A stretch of DNA of 64,000 bases from Streptomyces sp. MRC013 (GCF_023614235.1 NZ_CP094264.1:186001-250000), one strand, 5' to 3'; shown: positions 28,885 through 36,681, counted from the first letter of the stretch. Translations and numbers: made by a program. Notes: generated by a model from the letters alone, not told the origin.

Positions 28885-29386
28885 GCGCAGCCCCCCTCGG
28901 TCCGGCACGTGCCGACCACGTGTGCCGAAAGGGTGCAGACCCCCCTGTGTTCCGTCCGCGACCCGTCCGTCGTGCGCGCGTCACCCGTGCGTCCCCCGCC
29001 GGGTGCGGCGGCGTCCCGGACGGGGCGGGGGCGGGGGCACCGGGGACGCCCCCGTCCTCCGCGTGGTTCCGGAGCGGTCCGGCGTCCCCTCTTCCCGGAA
29101 GGGGGCCGGGGCGGTGGGCCGGGCGGCCCGCGCGGCGTCCTCCGGACCGTCGGCGGGGGGCGGGCCCCCGGCGGCGGTCGGGACACCGGGCCCCCGGGGG
29201 GGCGGATCCGGCCCGGTGGGCCGCCGGAACAGGGAGGGTGACGTTTCCGCGACGTTCCGTTGATTCCCTTTTGACGCCCGACCCGCTAATGGTCGGTCCT
29301 ACGGCCGGACGTGCCCGTAGCATGGCTTCGACAATTCAACGAGCCGAACCGAAGATCACCAAACCGGCACCGGTAACGGGGGGTCG
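28885..29386. promoter_or_regulatory. Divergent intergenic region between CIS operon and BTAD/SARP regulator
   Basis: About 500 bp with no convincing gene; the short frames here are Arg/Pro shadows of GC-rich sequence. The proximal 350 bp next to the DUF4255 start are extremely GC-rich. The 150 bp next to the regulator are noticeably less so, as expected for a promoter zone. TTGACG at 29271-29276 could be a -35 box for the regulator, but I see no good -10 at 16-18 bp. TAGCAT at 29318-29323 is another weak -10 candidate. Both leftward (CIS) and rightward (regulator) promoters must lie here. Confidence 0.7.
29240..29279 (+). promoter_or_regulatory. Putative SARP operator: four heptamers at 11-bp spacing
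   Basis: Heptamers GACGTTT (29240-29246), GACGTTC (29251-29257), GATTCCC (29262-29268) and GACGCCC (29273-29279) begin exactly 11 bp apart. SARP-family regulators such as AfsR and ActII-ORF4 bind direct heptameric repeats spaced by one helical turn (11 or 22 bp), placing dimers on one DNA face. The site lies between the divergent BTAD regulator gene and the CIS operon. Its use for autoregulation, for the CIS operon, or both cannot be decided from sequence. Confidence 0.5.
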
Positions 29387-30142
29387 ATGAACGGACAAGC
29401 TCATCTTATTACTTTGCGACTGTTGAAGGGTTTCGCCCTCGTGGTCGGTCGCACGAACATTCCGGTCTGTTCGAGTGTCCAGCGGCTCCTGGCGTTCCTG
29501 GCCCTGCAGGACATGCCGCGGTCCCGCGCCTACGTGGCCGGGACCCTCTGGCCCGACGTCACGACGGCGCGCGCCAACGCGAACCTGAGGTCGTCGCTCT
29601 GGCGGGCGGCGCAGGTGGGCCACCGCGTCATCGAGGTGTCCGCCCGCGAACTGGCCCTCTCCCGGAACATCGCCGTGGACCTGCGCGACGCGATCGCACG
29701 CGCCCACCGGCTGCTCGACAACTCGCATCCCTGCGACGACATCCTCACCATGCAGACGCTGACGGATTTGTCGGCGGACCTCCTGCCCGAGTGGCCGGAA
29801 AACGACTGGATGCTCATCGAGCAGGAGCAATACCGTCAACTTCGGCTTTACGCCCTGGAAGCGATGACCGAGCGGCTGACGTCGGCGCAGCGATACGGGG
29901 AAGCCGTCGCCGCCGGACTCGCCGCCGTACGGGCCGAACCCCTTCAGGAAAGCGCCCACCGCGTACTCGTGAAGGCCCATCTGGCCGCCGGGAACAGAGG
30001 TGCGGCCGTGCACCAGTACGAGCAGTGCCGCCGCGTCCTGCGGGAGGAGTTGGGGCTGGAGCCCTCCTCCTCGCTGAGAGCCCTGGTCCCCCTGCGTCCC
30101 GAACGCGGCGGACGGCCCCGCATCCGGTCCTCCAGCGCCTGA
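29387..30142 (+). CDS. BTAD/SARP-type transcriptional regulator of the CIS locus
   Basis: 251 aa, ATG 29387. The N-terminal winged-helix of the SARP/OmpR type covers about residues 8-95 (ITLRLLKGFALVVGRTNIPV, SVQRLLAFLALQDMPRSRAY, VAGTLWPDVTTARANANLR). The bacterial transcriptional activator domain (TPR-like helices) covers about residues 100-245 (LLPEWPENDWMLIEQEQYRQ, AERLTSAQRYGEAVAAGLAA-like sequence, HRVLVKAHLAAGNRGAAVHQ, LREELGLEPSSSLRALV). No NB-ARC or sensor domain, so it is the short SARP form. Divergent from the CIS operon, which it probably controls. It converges on the MEDS-domain gene downstream. Confidence 0.88.
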   Translation: MNGQAHLITLRLLKGFALVVGRTNIPVCSSVQRLLAFLALQDMPRSRAYVAGTLWPDVTTARANANLRSSLWRAAQVGHRVIEVSARELALSRNIAVDLRDAIARAHRLLDNSHPCDDILTMQTLTDLSADLLPEWPENDWMLIEQEQYRQLRLYALEAMTERLTSAQRYGEAVAAGLAAVRAEPLQESAHRVLVKAHLAAGNRGAAVHQYEQCRRVLREELGLEPSSSLRALVPLRPERGGRPRIRSSSA

Positions 30143-30341
30143 ACGCCCGCGGCGGCGGCGCCGGGCACCACGGTTTCCGGCGGCGGGCCGGCCGCGCCCG
30201 GAGCCGGACCCGCGGACCCGTCCGCCGGCGGGCGGACCGGCGGTCCGGCCCGCGGACCGCCCCGCCGTACCGCGCCGGAGCGGGGCGCGCCTCCGGCGCC
30301 GGCCTCCCCGGGCGGCCCCGGCCGCCGGTTCCCCGACCGTC

Positions 30342-31301
30342 TCAGTCCACTCCCATGTGCAGGCGCAGGACGAGTTCCCCCGCCGTGGCGCGGATCTCCA
30401 CCAGGTCGCACAGCTGGTGCATGATCCAGACCCCCCGGCCGCCGGTCGGCGCGCGGGGGTCGGGGCGGCGGCGGCCCGTGAGGGGGTCGTCCAGGCGGCC
30501 CCGGTCGCTGATCTCCGCGACGAGTTCGCCGGCCGCCCTCCACATGCGCAGGGTGCCCCGACCGCCGCCGTGGCGCACCGAGTTGCTGACCGCCTCGCTG
30601 ACGGCGAGGAGCCAGTCCGTGCGGCGCGTCGGCGGCATACCGGCGGCCGCCGCCCAGCGGTCGGCCTCGTCGCGCGTGGGTGCCAGCTCCCGCTCCCCGA
30701 ACGGGACGACGGCGACGGCACCGGCCGGTTCGGGCAGGAGGACGTCGCAGTCGCGGCAGACGTCGTGCGGGTCGGTGTAGCGGGAGCTGGCGCGGTAGGC
30801 CCCCGGGGAGCCGACGGTCGGATGGGTGCGGTACGCCTGCGCCAGCACGTCGTCGGGCAGCGCGGTGTCGTAGGGGCACAGGATGCTGGCGGGACGGCCC
30901 TCGAAGGCGAGGTTGATGAGCGCCTCGTGGCGGGTCGCCTCCCACGTCTCCGCCGGCGTGCGCCCGACCCAGATCGGCTCCCCCACGATCGACACCGGCG
31001 CGGACGCGTCCGCGCCGTCGGCGAACTCCTGCAGCATCGACAGGATCCGCCCCGGGTTGCGTCCCGCCTCGGTCATGTCCACCCACGCGACGCGCCCGCG
31101 GTCGTCGGCGAGGGCGTCGCGCAGCAGCGGGAGCCGTGGTCCGGGCACGGCGACCAGCACGGGCCGCCCGTCGTCCAGCGCGTCCCGGACGAAGGCCCCG
31201 AGGCCGTCGAGGTACTCGTCCGGCGTCCCGTAGAACAGCGCCGGGTGGAAGAACGCGCCCTGCCGGCCGACTTCGCCGTCCCGGCGTGTGGAGGTCGTCA
31301 T
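30342..31301 (-). CDS. MEDS-domain sensor with HATPase_c (RsbA-like anti-sigma regulator)
   Basis: 319 aa, ATG 31301 overlapping the upstream stop (ATGA). Residues about 15-190 form a MEDS (DcmR-like sensory) domain: HPALFYGTPDEYLDGLGAFV, VLVAVPGPRLPLLRDALADD, RHEALINLAFEGRPASILCP and YDTALPDDVLAQAYRTHPTV. The C-terminal half is a GHKL ATPase of the RsbW/SpoIIAB type: LLAVSEAVSNSVRHGGGRGT (N box), then RGVWIMHQLCDLVEI (G-box region). This family regulates stress sigma factors or partner STAS proteins; the neighbouring MEDS-STAS protein is the natural partner. Confidence 0.88.
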   Translation of the reverse strand: MTTSTRRDGEVGRQGAFFHPALFYGTPDEYLDGLGAFVRDALDDGRPVLVAVPGPRLPLLRDALADDRGRVAWVDMTEAGRNPGRILSMLQEFADGADASAPVSIVGEPIWVGRTPAETWEATRHEALINLAFEGRPASILCPYDTALPDDVLAQAYRTHPTVGSPGAYRASSRYTDPHDVCRDCDVLLPEPAGAVAVVPFGERELAPTRDEADRWAAAAGMPPTRRTDWLLAVSEAVSNSVRHGGGRGTLRMWRAAGELVAEISDRGRLDDPLTGRRRPDPRAPTGGRGVWIMHQLCDLVEIRATAGELVLRLHMGVD

Positions 31302-32173
31302 CGGGTCACGACCTCCACCGCGGAGTCGAGCGCGGGGAACAGCTCCAGCAGGCGGCGCAGCGACGGCGGGGGCCGGCGGACGCGCAGCGCCCCTCCACCG
31401 GGCCGCTCCGCCGCGGCGTCGGCCAGGACGGCCAGCGAGGCGGCGTCCAGGTGGCGCAGGGCGGTGAGGTCCAGCTCCATCCGCTGCGCCGAGGCGCCCC
31501 TGACGGCCGCCGCGACGGCCGCCACGGCGATCCTCGTGTCGTACCCGGCCGATCCGGACATCAGGAAGCCGGGCCCGTCGGCCAGCGGGGCCACGTGCAG
31601 CGTCGGCTCGGCGACGGGCTCGCCCCGGTGGGCCGGGTGCGCGCCCGCCAGGAGGTCCACGCAGGCGTCGGGCAGCAGGCGGCGGTCGTAGAAGCACCAG
31701 GCCGTCAGCGGCCGCCGCTCGAAGACCTCGTGGTGGACCCGCAGCTCGTACTCCAGGAGCCGGTCGGCGCCGGCCACGTCCCGCCCGCCCCAGGACATCT
31801 CGCCGATCGCCCGCAGCCCCCGGTGCCCCCGGGCGGAGGCCGCCTCGACGGCGTCGTGCCAGAGTCCGATCATCGCGTCCGGGTCGAAGGCGGCGCCGGC
31901 GAGGTAGGTCTGCACGGCGATGGACACGCACAGCTGCCCGCGGGTCACGGCGGCCGCGGCGTCGATCCCCGCGTCGGTGAGCGTGCGCAGGACCCGCTCG
32001 GGCTCGGTGGTGTCGGCGAAGTACCGCACCTGCTCACCGTGGTCCAGGCCGCTGCGGACGAAGCCGCAGAGGTGCTCCGCCCACTGCCGGTCGTCCGAGA
32101 AGACCACGGCGGCGTGGCGTCCCGCCGCGGGCGTCCGCCCGGGGAGCGCGGCCGTCTCCGGCGCCACCGCCAT
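31298..32173 (-). CDS. MEDS-domain protein with C-terminal STAS domain
   Basis: 291 aa from ATG 32173 (GAAGAGGAG upstream); an ATG at 32215 would add 14 aa without a better ribosome site. MEDS domain: RHAAVVFSDDRQWAEHLCGF, LDHGEQVRYFADTTEPERVL, VSIAVQTYLAGAAFDPDAMI and YDRRLLPDACVDLLAGAHPA. STAS domain from about residue 195: ELDLTALRHLDAASLAVLAD, then LRVRRPPPSLRRLLELF. The phosphorylatable Ser/Thr region of anti-sigma-factor antagonists is LRHLDAASL. Translationally coupled to the RsbA-like gene; together they look like a sensory partner-switch pair. Confidence 0.87.
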   Translation of the reverse strand: MAVAPETAALPGRTPAAGRHAAVVFSDDRQWAEHLCGFVRSGLDHGEQVRYFADTTEPERVLRTLTDAGIDAAAAVTRGQLCVSIAVQTYLAGAAFDPDAMIGLWHDAVEAASARGHRGLRAIGEMSWGGRDVAGADRLLEYELRVHHEVFERRPLTAWCFYDRRLLPDACVDLLAGAHPAHRGEPVAEPTLHVAPLADGPGFLMSGSAGYDTRIAVAAVAAAVRGASAQRMELDLTALRHLDAASLAVLADAAAERPGGGALRVRRPPPSLRRLLELFPALDSAVEVVTR

Positions 32174-32295
32174 GCCACTCCTCTTCGTCCCGTCCGCTCC
32201 GGCCTCCCCCATGGAAGCACATCTGAGCGCGTCGGCCGCCCGGCCCGCGCCCAGCCTACTGGCGCCCGGGCCCGCCGCGCGTCCCGCGCCCCCGG

Positions 32296-33351
32296 TCAGT
32301 CGGCCCGGGGCGGGCGCCCGGTCCGGAGCATGTGCAGCACGGCCCGCTCGACGGGCCCCTGCGTGGCGGGGACGCCGGACGCGCCCTCGGCCCCGAGGCG
32401 CGGCAGGGCGGGGGCGACCGTGACGCCCTCCTCGTACAGCTCGATCACCCTCGGGTTGATGTAGGAGGCCCGGCAGACCGCCGGGGTGTTGCCGAGGTAC
32501 CCGGAGACCTCGCGGCACGCACGGGCGATGGCGCGCCGCCGGGCGCTCTCGCTGCGCGCGACGGGCTGCGAGACGGCCAGCGCCACGGCGGCCATGACCG
32601 TGGCGTGCCAGGTGCGGAAGTCCTTGGCGGTGATCTCCAGGCCGGCGAGCTCCTTCAGGTACGCGTTGACGTCGGCGCCGGTCACGTCGTGCCAGGAGGG
32701 CCGCTCCCAGTAGGCGAGGAGCCGGTCCCCGCCGCCGCGCCGGCGGAGCAGCGCGGTGAGGTTGCGGCAGACGGCGGGGTCGGCGACGGCCTGGACGATC
32801 TCCTTGCCGTGCTTGCCGGTGTACGTGAAGAGGACGGCGCCGCCCTGGCAGCGGGAGTGCTCGCGCAGCAGCGTGGTGAGGCCGTAGCTGCTGTTGAGCT
32901 CCGTGTAGCGGTCGCTGCCGATGCGGAAGAAACCGAGGTCGAGCAGGCGTACGGCGGTGGCCAGGACCCGCTGCCGGGTCAGGCCGCGGTCACCCATGTG
33001 GTCCTCGACGGCCCCCCGCACGGCGGGCAGCGCCTCGGCGACGTCGAGGACGTGCTCGTGCTTGGCCTGCTCCTGCTCGGCGCGGAACCGGGGGTGGTAG
33101 AGGTACTGGCGGCGGCCGGCCGCGTCGGTGCCGACGGCCTGGAGGTGGCCGTTGGGACGGGCGCAGATCCACACGTCGCGCCAGGCGGGCGGGATGACCA
33201 GCGCGCGGACGCGGGCCAGCTCGGCGGGGTCGCGCAGCGGCTGCCCCCGGGTGTCGAGGTAGCGGAAGCCGCGCCCGTGGCGGACGCGGGTGTAGCCGGG
33301 GTCGACGGGACGACTGTGGTGGAACCGCAACGCAACCTCCGTGACGCGCAC
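32296..33351 (-). CDS. Type IB DNA topoisomerase (poxvirus-like)
   Basis: About 351 aa from GTG 33351; a TTG at 33330 has a better spaced GGAGG and would give MRFHHSRPVDPGY, so the start is uncertain. N-terminal domain: RVRHGRGFRYLDTRGQPLRD, VIPPAWRDVWICARPNGHLQ, GTDAAGRRQYLYHPRFRAEQ. Catalytic core: LDLGFFRIGSDRYTELNSSY, VLFTYTGKHGKEIVQAVADP, EITAKDFRTWHATVMAAVAL, and the active-site tyrosine in VCRASYINPRVIELYEEG. Relaxes supercoils via a 3'-phosphotyrosyl intermediate. A stand-alone gene with no obvious operon partner. Confidence 0.93.
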   Translation of the reverse strand: MRVTEVALRFHHSRPVDPGYTRVRHGRGFRYLDTRGQPLRDPAELARVRALVIPPAWRDVWICARPNGHLQAVGTDAAGRRQYLYHPRFRAEQEQAKHEHVLDVAEALPAVRGAVEDHMGDRGLTRQRVLATAVRLLDLGFFRIGSDRYTELNSSYGLTTLLREHSRCQGGAVLFTYTGKHGKEIVQAVADPAVCRNLTALLRRRGGGDRLLAYWERPSWHDVTGADVNAYLKELAGLEITAKDFRTWHATVMAAVALAVSQPVARSESARRRAIARACREVSGYLGNTPAVCRASYINPRVIELYEEGVTVAPALPRLGAEGASGVPATQGPVERAVLHMLRTGRPPRAD

Positions 33352-33822
33352 TGCTCCGGCGGGACGGACGCCACCGTGGTGCGGCGGCCCCTCCGCGCGG
33401 ACGACTGCCCTGCGTGTACCCGCATACCGGGCCGGCCCCTCTCCCCGGCGGGTGCCCTTCCGGACCGGGGCCGCCCGGTCCGGAAGGACACCCGGCCGGT
33501 CGGGAGCTGCTGCGCCGACGCGGCCGACCGGGAGCTGCCCGGTGGGGAGTCGTTCGGCGCGGTACGCGTGCGGCTCCGCTCCCCGCGTGAGACCGGGGCC
33601 CGGCCGGGCCCCCGTCCGCGGCCCGTCCGGGGGCCGCCCGGACGGGGCGGAGGGACGCTCCCCGGGCGGCCGCGCGGCGGGCGGGCGGTGCCCGCGTGTC
33701 CCGGGGCGGGCGGACCCGGGTGCGCACGCGCCGCCGGGAAGGGCCGGCCGGAACACCGCCGGGCGCCCTGCCCGCCGCCGTCCGGGCGCCCACGCTCCGG
33801 GCACCGGTGCGCCGCGCCGGCC
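33352..33822. other. Intergenic region without a supported gene
   Basis: About 470 bp between the topoisomerase start and the VOC gene end. Frames here are Arg/Gly/Pro-rich shadows with no family resemblance. The only structure noted is the hairpin at 33450-33493. It should hold the topoisomerase promoter and the VOC 3' region. Confidence 0.5.
33450..33493. terminator. Strong hairpin, 20-bp stem with one mismatch, 4-nt loop
   Basis: Left arm 33450-33469 (GGGTGCCCTTCCGGACCGGG) pairs with right arm 33474-33493 with one C/T difference; the loop is GCCG. No T-tract follows. It lies about 330 bp downstream of the VOC stop and 100 bp upstream of the topoisomerase start, so a terminator between the two is plausible. 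Confidence 0.5.
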
Positions 33823-34218
33823 TCAGGAGGCCGAGCGCCCCTCCCGCGCCACCAGGGCGAAGGAGTGGCCCGCCGGGTCGGCGTACACCCGTACGTCACG
33901 GGGGCCCGAGTTCTGCTTCGTCTCCACCGGCCGCGCTCCCAGGGCGACCGCCTCCCGCTCGGCCTCGTCCATGTCGGCCGCCGCGAGCAGGATGTGGAGG
34001 TGCGCCTGCTGCGAGTCGTCCGGGCGGGGCCAGCTGGGCGGGGCGTACCCGTGGTCCCGCCGGATCGCCAGTTGCACGCCGTCGTTGCCGACGACCTCCA
34101 CGAAGTCGGGGTCGGCGCCGCGCCGCACGTCGCCACCGAGCAGGCCGGCGTAGAACTCCGCCAGCGCCTCGGGCTCGGAGCAGTCGAGGACCAGGACGCT
34201 TCTCTTCGATACCGTCAT
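33823..34218 (-). CDS. VOC (glyoxalase/bleomycin resistance) superfamily protein
   Basis: 131 aa, ATG 34218. Two beta-alpha-beta-beta-beta halves: KRSVLVLDCSEPEALAEFYA with LGGDVRRGADPDFVEVVGND, and AHLHILLAAADMDEAEREAV with GARPVETKQNSGPRDVRVYA and DPAGHSFALV. Candidate metal ligands of the VOC fold are the histidine in QAHLHILLA and the Asp/His in ADPAGHSF. Substrate cannot be told from sequence. Divergent from the methyltransferase gene. Confidence 0.88.
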   Translation of the reverse strand: MTVSKRSVLVLDCSEPEALAEFYAGLLGGDVRRGADPDFVEVVGNDGVQLAIRRDHGYAPPSWPRPDDSQQAHLHILLAAADMDEAEREAVALGARPVETKQNSGPRDVRVYADPAGHSFALVAREGRSAS

Positions 34219-34447
34219 GGCCCCCTTCTGCCCCTCCCCGCCCCGGACACGCCCCGGACGTGCCGCGGGGCCGCGGCCCCGGGGCGTGGGGCGGTGCGCG
34301 CCGGTCCGCGTCCTCCGCCCCCGCGGGCCGCCCGCCCCCGAGGCCGCGCCCCGTCCGGAACGGATGAAAGCGGCGCCGGCGGGCACCCGGGGAGCGAGAA
34401 CGCCGGGCGGCAACGGGCCGCCGGCACGACCTTTCCAGGGAGCCGGT

Positions 34448-35131
34448 ATGCCGAGTCTGATGGACACCGGCCGGGGCGCCGGGGCGCTGCTGCTCGCCCC
34501 GGGGGTGTACGCGCCGCAGTCCGACACGTTCCTGCTCAGGGACGCCATCGAACGCGAGGAGCTGCCGGCCGGGGCCGAGGTGCTCGACGTGGGCACCGGG
34601 AGCGGGGCCCTCGCCCTCGCGGCCGCGCGGCGCGGCGCCCGGGTGACCGCGGTCGACCGCTCGTGGCGCGCCGTGGTCACGGCCCGGCTGCACGCGGCCC
34701 TCGCCCGGCAGCGGATCCGGGTCCTCCACGGCGACCTGCTGCAGCCCGCGGCGGGCCGCCGCTTCGACCTGATCGTGTGCAACCCGCCGTACGTCCCCTC
34801 CCCGCGGAAGCGGCCGCCCCGGCGGGGCGCCGCGATCGCCTGGGACGCGGGCCACGACGGCCGGGCGGTGCTCGACCGGGTCTGCGACGGCGCGGCCGAC
34901 CTGCTGCGGCCCTCGGGCGTCCTGCTGCTGGTGCACTCGGCGCTGAGCGGCGTCGCCCCCACCATCGAGCGCCTGGAGCGGGCGGGGCTGAGAGCCGCCG
35001 TCGTCCGGCGCAGCTCCGTGCCCTTCGGCCCCGTACTGCGCTCGCGTTCCGACTGGCTGGAACGCCGGGGCCTGATCGCTCCCGGCCAGGAGAAGGAAGA
35101 ACTGGTGATCATCCGTGCCCACCGCCCCTGA
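34448..35131 (+). CDS. HemK/PrmC-like class I SAM methyltransferase
   Basis: 227 aa, ATG 34448 with CCAGGGAG upstream. Motif I EVLDVGTGSGALALAAARRG, then VTAVDRSWRAVV, and motif IV FDLIVCNPPYVPSP, the NPPY signature of methyltransferases acting on planar nitrogen (glutamine or nucleobase). The N-terminal helical substrate domain of true PrmC is absent: the protein starts GVYAPQSDTFLLRDAIEREE directly before the SAM fold, so it belongs to the short release-factor-methyltransferase-like group common in Streptomyces. First gene of a three-gene plus-strand operon. Confidence 0.88.
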   Translation: MPSLMDTGRGAGALLLAPGVYAPQSDTFLLRDAIEREELPAGAEVLDVGTGSGALALAAARRGARVTAVDRSWRAVVTARLHAALARQRIRVLHGDLLQPAAGRRFDLIVCNPPYVPSPRKRPPRRGAAIAWDAGHDGRAVLDRVCDGAADLLRPSGVLLLVHSALSGVAPTIERLERAGLRAAVVRRSSVPFGPVLRSRSDWLERRGLIAPGQEKEELVIIRAHRP

Positions 35132-35330
35132 GGAACGCCCGGCCGCCGGTCCCTGCCGCGTCACGGTGACCGGGGAGGGCCCGGTGCTGCTCGACGGGCC
35201 GGTCGAGGTCGCCCTGGACGACGGGACCGTCGTGCGGTCCGACCGGTTCGCCGTGGCGCTGTGCACCTGCCGCCGCAGCCGCACCTACCCCTGGTGCGAC
35301 ACGAGCCACCGCCGACGTACGAAGAGGTGA
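35115..35330 (+). CDS. CDGSH iron-sulfur domain protein
   Basis: 71 aa from GTG 35115, overlapping the methyltransferase end by 17 bp. The [2Fe-2S] ligand motif C-x-C-x(n)-P-x-C-D-x-x-H is present as CTCRRSRTYPWCDTSH near the C-terminus. The preceding beta sequence is PVLLDGPVEVALDDGTVVRS. Small CDGSH proteins transfer clusters or electrons. Coupling to the next gene (2 bp apart) suggests it supplies electrons or clusters to that haem-oxygenase-like protein. Confidence 0.92.
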   Translation: MPTAPEERPAAGPCRVTVTGEGPVLLDGPVEVALDDGTVVRSDRFAVALCTCRRSRTYPWCDTSHRRRTKR

Positions 35331-35332
35331 CC

Positions 35333-36346
35333 ATGGAGGACCGGATCCCACCGGCGGGCGAGGCCCGCGGAGGCGAGCTGCCGCCCGCGCGCGGGGAGGT
35401 GTCCGAGGGGGTGCTGGCCGCCCTGCGCGGCCCGGCGGGCGGCCCGGTGCCCGTCCCCGGGGCCGCGCGCACCGCCGACCCCCTGGGCGACGACCTCCAG
35501 CTGACCCTCTACCTCTGCTACGAGCTGCACTACCGGGGGTTCCACGGCGTCGACCCGGCCTGGGAGTGGGACCCCGGGCTGCTCGCGCTGCGCCGGACGG
35601 TGGAGGAGCGCTTCCTCGGCGAGCTGCGCGCCCGGACCGGCGGCCGGCCCGACGTGCACGAGGCGCTCGACGAACTGCTCACCGAGCCCGTCGACGGCGA
35701 CGGCGTCTCGCACTTCCTCCGGGACAAGGGAGAGCTGTGGCAGCTGAGGGAGTACGCCGCCCAGCGGTCCCTCTACCACCTCAAGGAGGCCGATCCGCAC
35801 GCGTGGGTCATCCCCCGGCTGCACGGCAGGGCCAAGGCGGCGTTCGTGGCCGTCGAGTACGACGAGTTCGGAGGGGGCCGGCCCGAACGGGTCCACGCGC
35901 GGCTCTTCGCCGACCTGATGACCGACCTGGGGCTCGACACCCGCTACGGGCGCTACCTCGACCACGCTCCCGCCGAGATGCTGGCGAACGTCACCCTCAT
36001 GTCGCTCCTCGGGCTGCACCGGGTGCACCGGGGCGCCCTGGTGGGGCACTTCGCCACCGTCGAGGTGACGTCGTCGCCCGGGTCCCGCCGGCTCGCCCAG
36101 GCCATGCGCCGTACCGGCGCGGGCCCGGCGGCCGAGCACTTCTACGCCGAGCACGTGACCGCCGACGCGGTGCACGAGCAGATCGTCCGCAGGGAGGTCG
36201 TCGGCGGGCTGCTGGCCGACGAGCCGGAGCTCGCCCCGGACGTGGCCTTCGGGATCGCCGCCACCGTCCACCTGGAGGACCGCCTCGGTGAACGCCTGCT
36301 GGGCGCCTGGCGCGAGGGCGCCACGAGCCTGCGGAAACCGCTGTGA
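35333..36346 (+). CDS. Iron-containing redox enzyme family (haem-oxygenase-like diiron fold)
   Basis: 337 aa, ATG 35333 (GAAGAGG upstream). All-helical: LQLTLYLCYELHYRGFHGVD, VSHFLRDKGELWQLREYAAQ, RSLYHLKEADPHAWVIPRLH, AFVAVEYDEFGGGRPERVHA, FADLMTDLGLDTRYGRYLDH, HFYAEHVTADAVHEQIVRRE. Multiple His/Glu pairs (CYELHYRGF, VEYDEFGGG, AEHVTADAVHEQ) are candidate diiron ligands of haem-oxygenase-like oxidases (PF14518 group). Reaction unknown. The gene follows CDGSH directly, a recurring pairing in actinobacteria as far as I recall. Confidence 0.85.
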   Translation: MEDRIPPAGEARGGELPPARGEVSEGVLAALRGPAGGPVPVPGAARTADPLGDDLQLTLYLCYELHYRGFHGVDPAWEWDPGLLALRRTVEERFLGELRARTGGRPDVHEALDELLTEPVDGDGVSHFLRDKGELWQLREYAAQRSLYHLKEADPHAWVIPRLHGRAKAAFVAVEYDEFGGGRPERVHARLFADLMTDLGLDTRYGRYLDHAPAEMLANVTLMSLLGLHRVHRGALVGHFATVEVTSSPGSRRLAQAMRRTGAGPAAEHFYAEHVTADAVHEQIVRREVVGGLLADEPELAPDVAFGIAATVHLEDRLGERLLGAWREGATSLRKPL

Positions 36347-36403
36347 GGCACCGGCCCGGGGCGCGGCGGCCGGTACGGGGCGCGGCCCGTCCCGCCCCGG
36401 CCG

Positions 36404-36425
36404 GCGGCGGGCGGCCGCCCGCCGC
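36404..36425. repeat. Perfect 22-bp palindrome downstream of the CDGSH operon
   Basis: GCGGCGGGCGG followed immediately by its reverse complement. It lies about 60 bp after the stop at 36346. In such GC-rich DNA it could form part of a terminator; no U-tract is seen. Confidence 0.4.
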
Positions 36426-36453
36426 GGGTCCGGCCTGAGCGAACCCCCTGCCC

Positions 36454-36478
36454 GGGGCCCGGCCGTGCGCCGGGCCCC
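36454..36478. terminator. Hairpin, 10-bp perfect stem, 5-nt loop
   Basis: GGGGCCCGGC (36454-36463), loop CGTGC, then GCCGGGCCCC (36469-36478). Lies about 110 bp downstream of the haem-oxygenase-like gene; probable Streptomyces-type terminator without a U-tract. Confidence 0.5.
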
Positions 36479-36488
36479 GTCCGTACGC

Positions 36489-36538
36489 GCGGGAACGGTC
36501 CGGAGCACTCCGTGCGGCGTGTTCCGGACCGTTCCCGC
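36489..36538. terminator. Hairpin, 20-bp stem with one mismatch, 10-nt loop
   Basis: GCGGGAACGGTCCGGAGCAC (36489-36508) and its near-perfect complement (36519-36538; one C/T difference) around loop TCCGTGCGGC. Second strong hairpin between the plus-strand CDGSH operon and the minus-strand hydrophobic-protein gene; likely part of a bidirectional terminator zone. Confidence 0.55.
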
Positions 36539-36610
36539 GGGGCGTGTTCCGCCGTACCGGCTGCCGGGCGACCGGCCTCCCCGCGGGTGCGGACGGCGCG
36601 CCCGGAGAGG

Positions 36611-36671
36611 GCCACCCGGCGCCGCGGCCCCCTCCCGAAGGGTTCGGGAGGGGGCCGCGGCGCCGGGTGGC
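36611..36671. terminator. Perfect 29-bp inverted repeat with 3-nt loop, terminator of the hydrophobic-protein gene
   Basis: The left arm 36611-36639 (begins GCCACCCGGCGCCGCGG) is exactly complementary to the right arm 36643-36671, with loop GGG. It begins 10 bp beyond the stop codon at 36682 on the minus strand. Its length and position make it the most convincing factor-independent-like terminator in the window and, being symmetric, it can also stop rightward transcription from the CDGSH operon. Confidence 0.8.
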
Positions 36672-36681
36672 CGGACCGTGT

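Noticed and set aside
29271..29323. TTGACG/TAGCAT as a standard sigma-70 promoter for the BTAD regulator
   Set aside because: The boxes are about 41 bp apart, far beyond the 16-18 bp spacing; neither has a good partner hexamer.
28866..29390. Small ORFs in the CIS-regulator intergenic region
   Set aside because: Arg/Pro/Gly-rich frames in all directions without ribosome sites or family resemblance.
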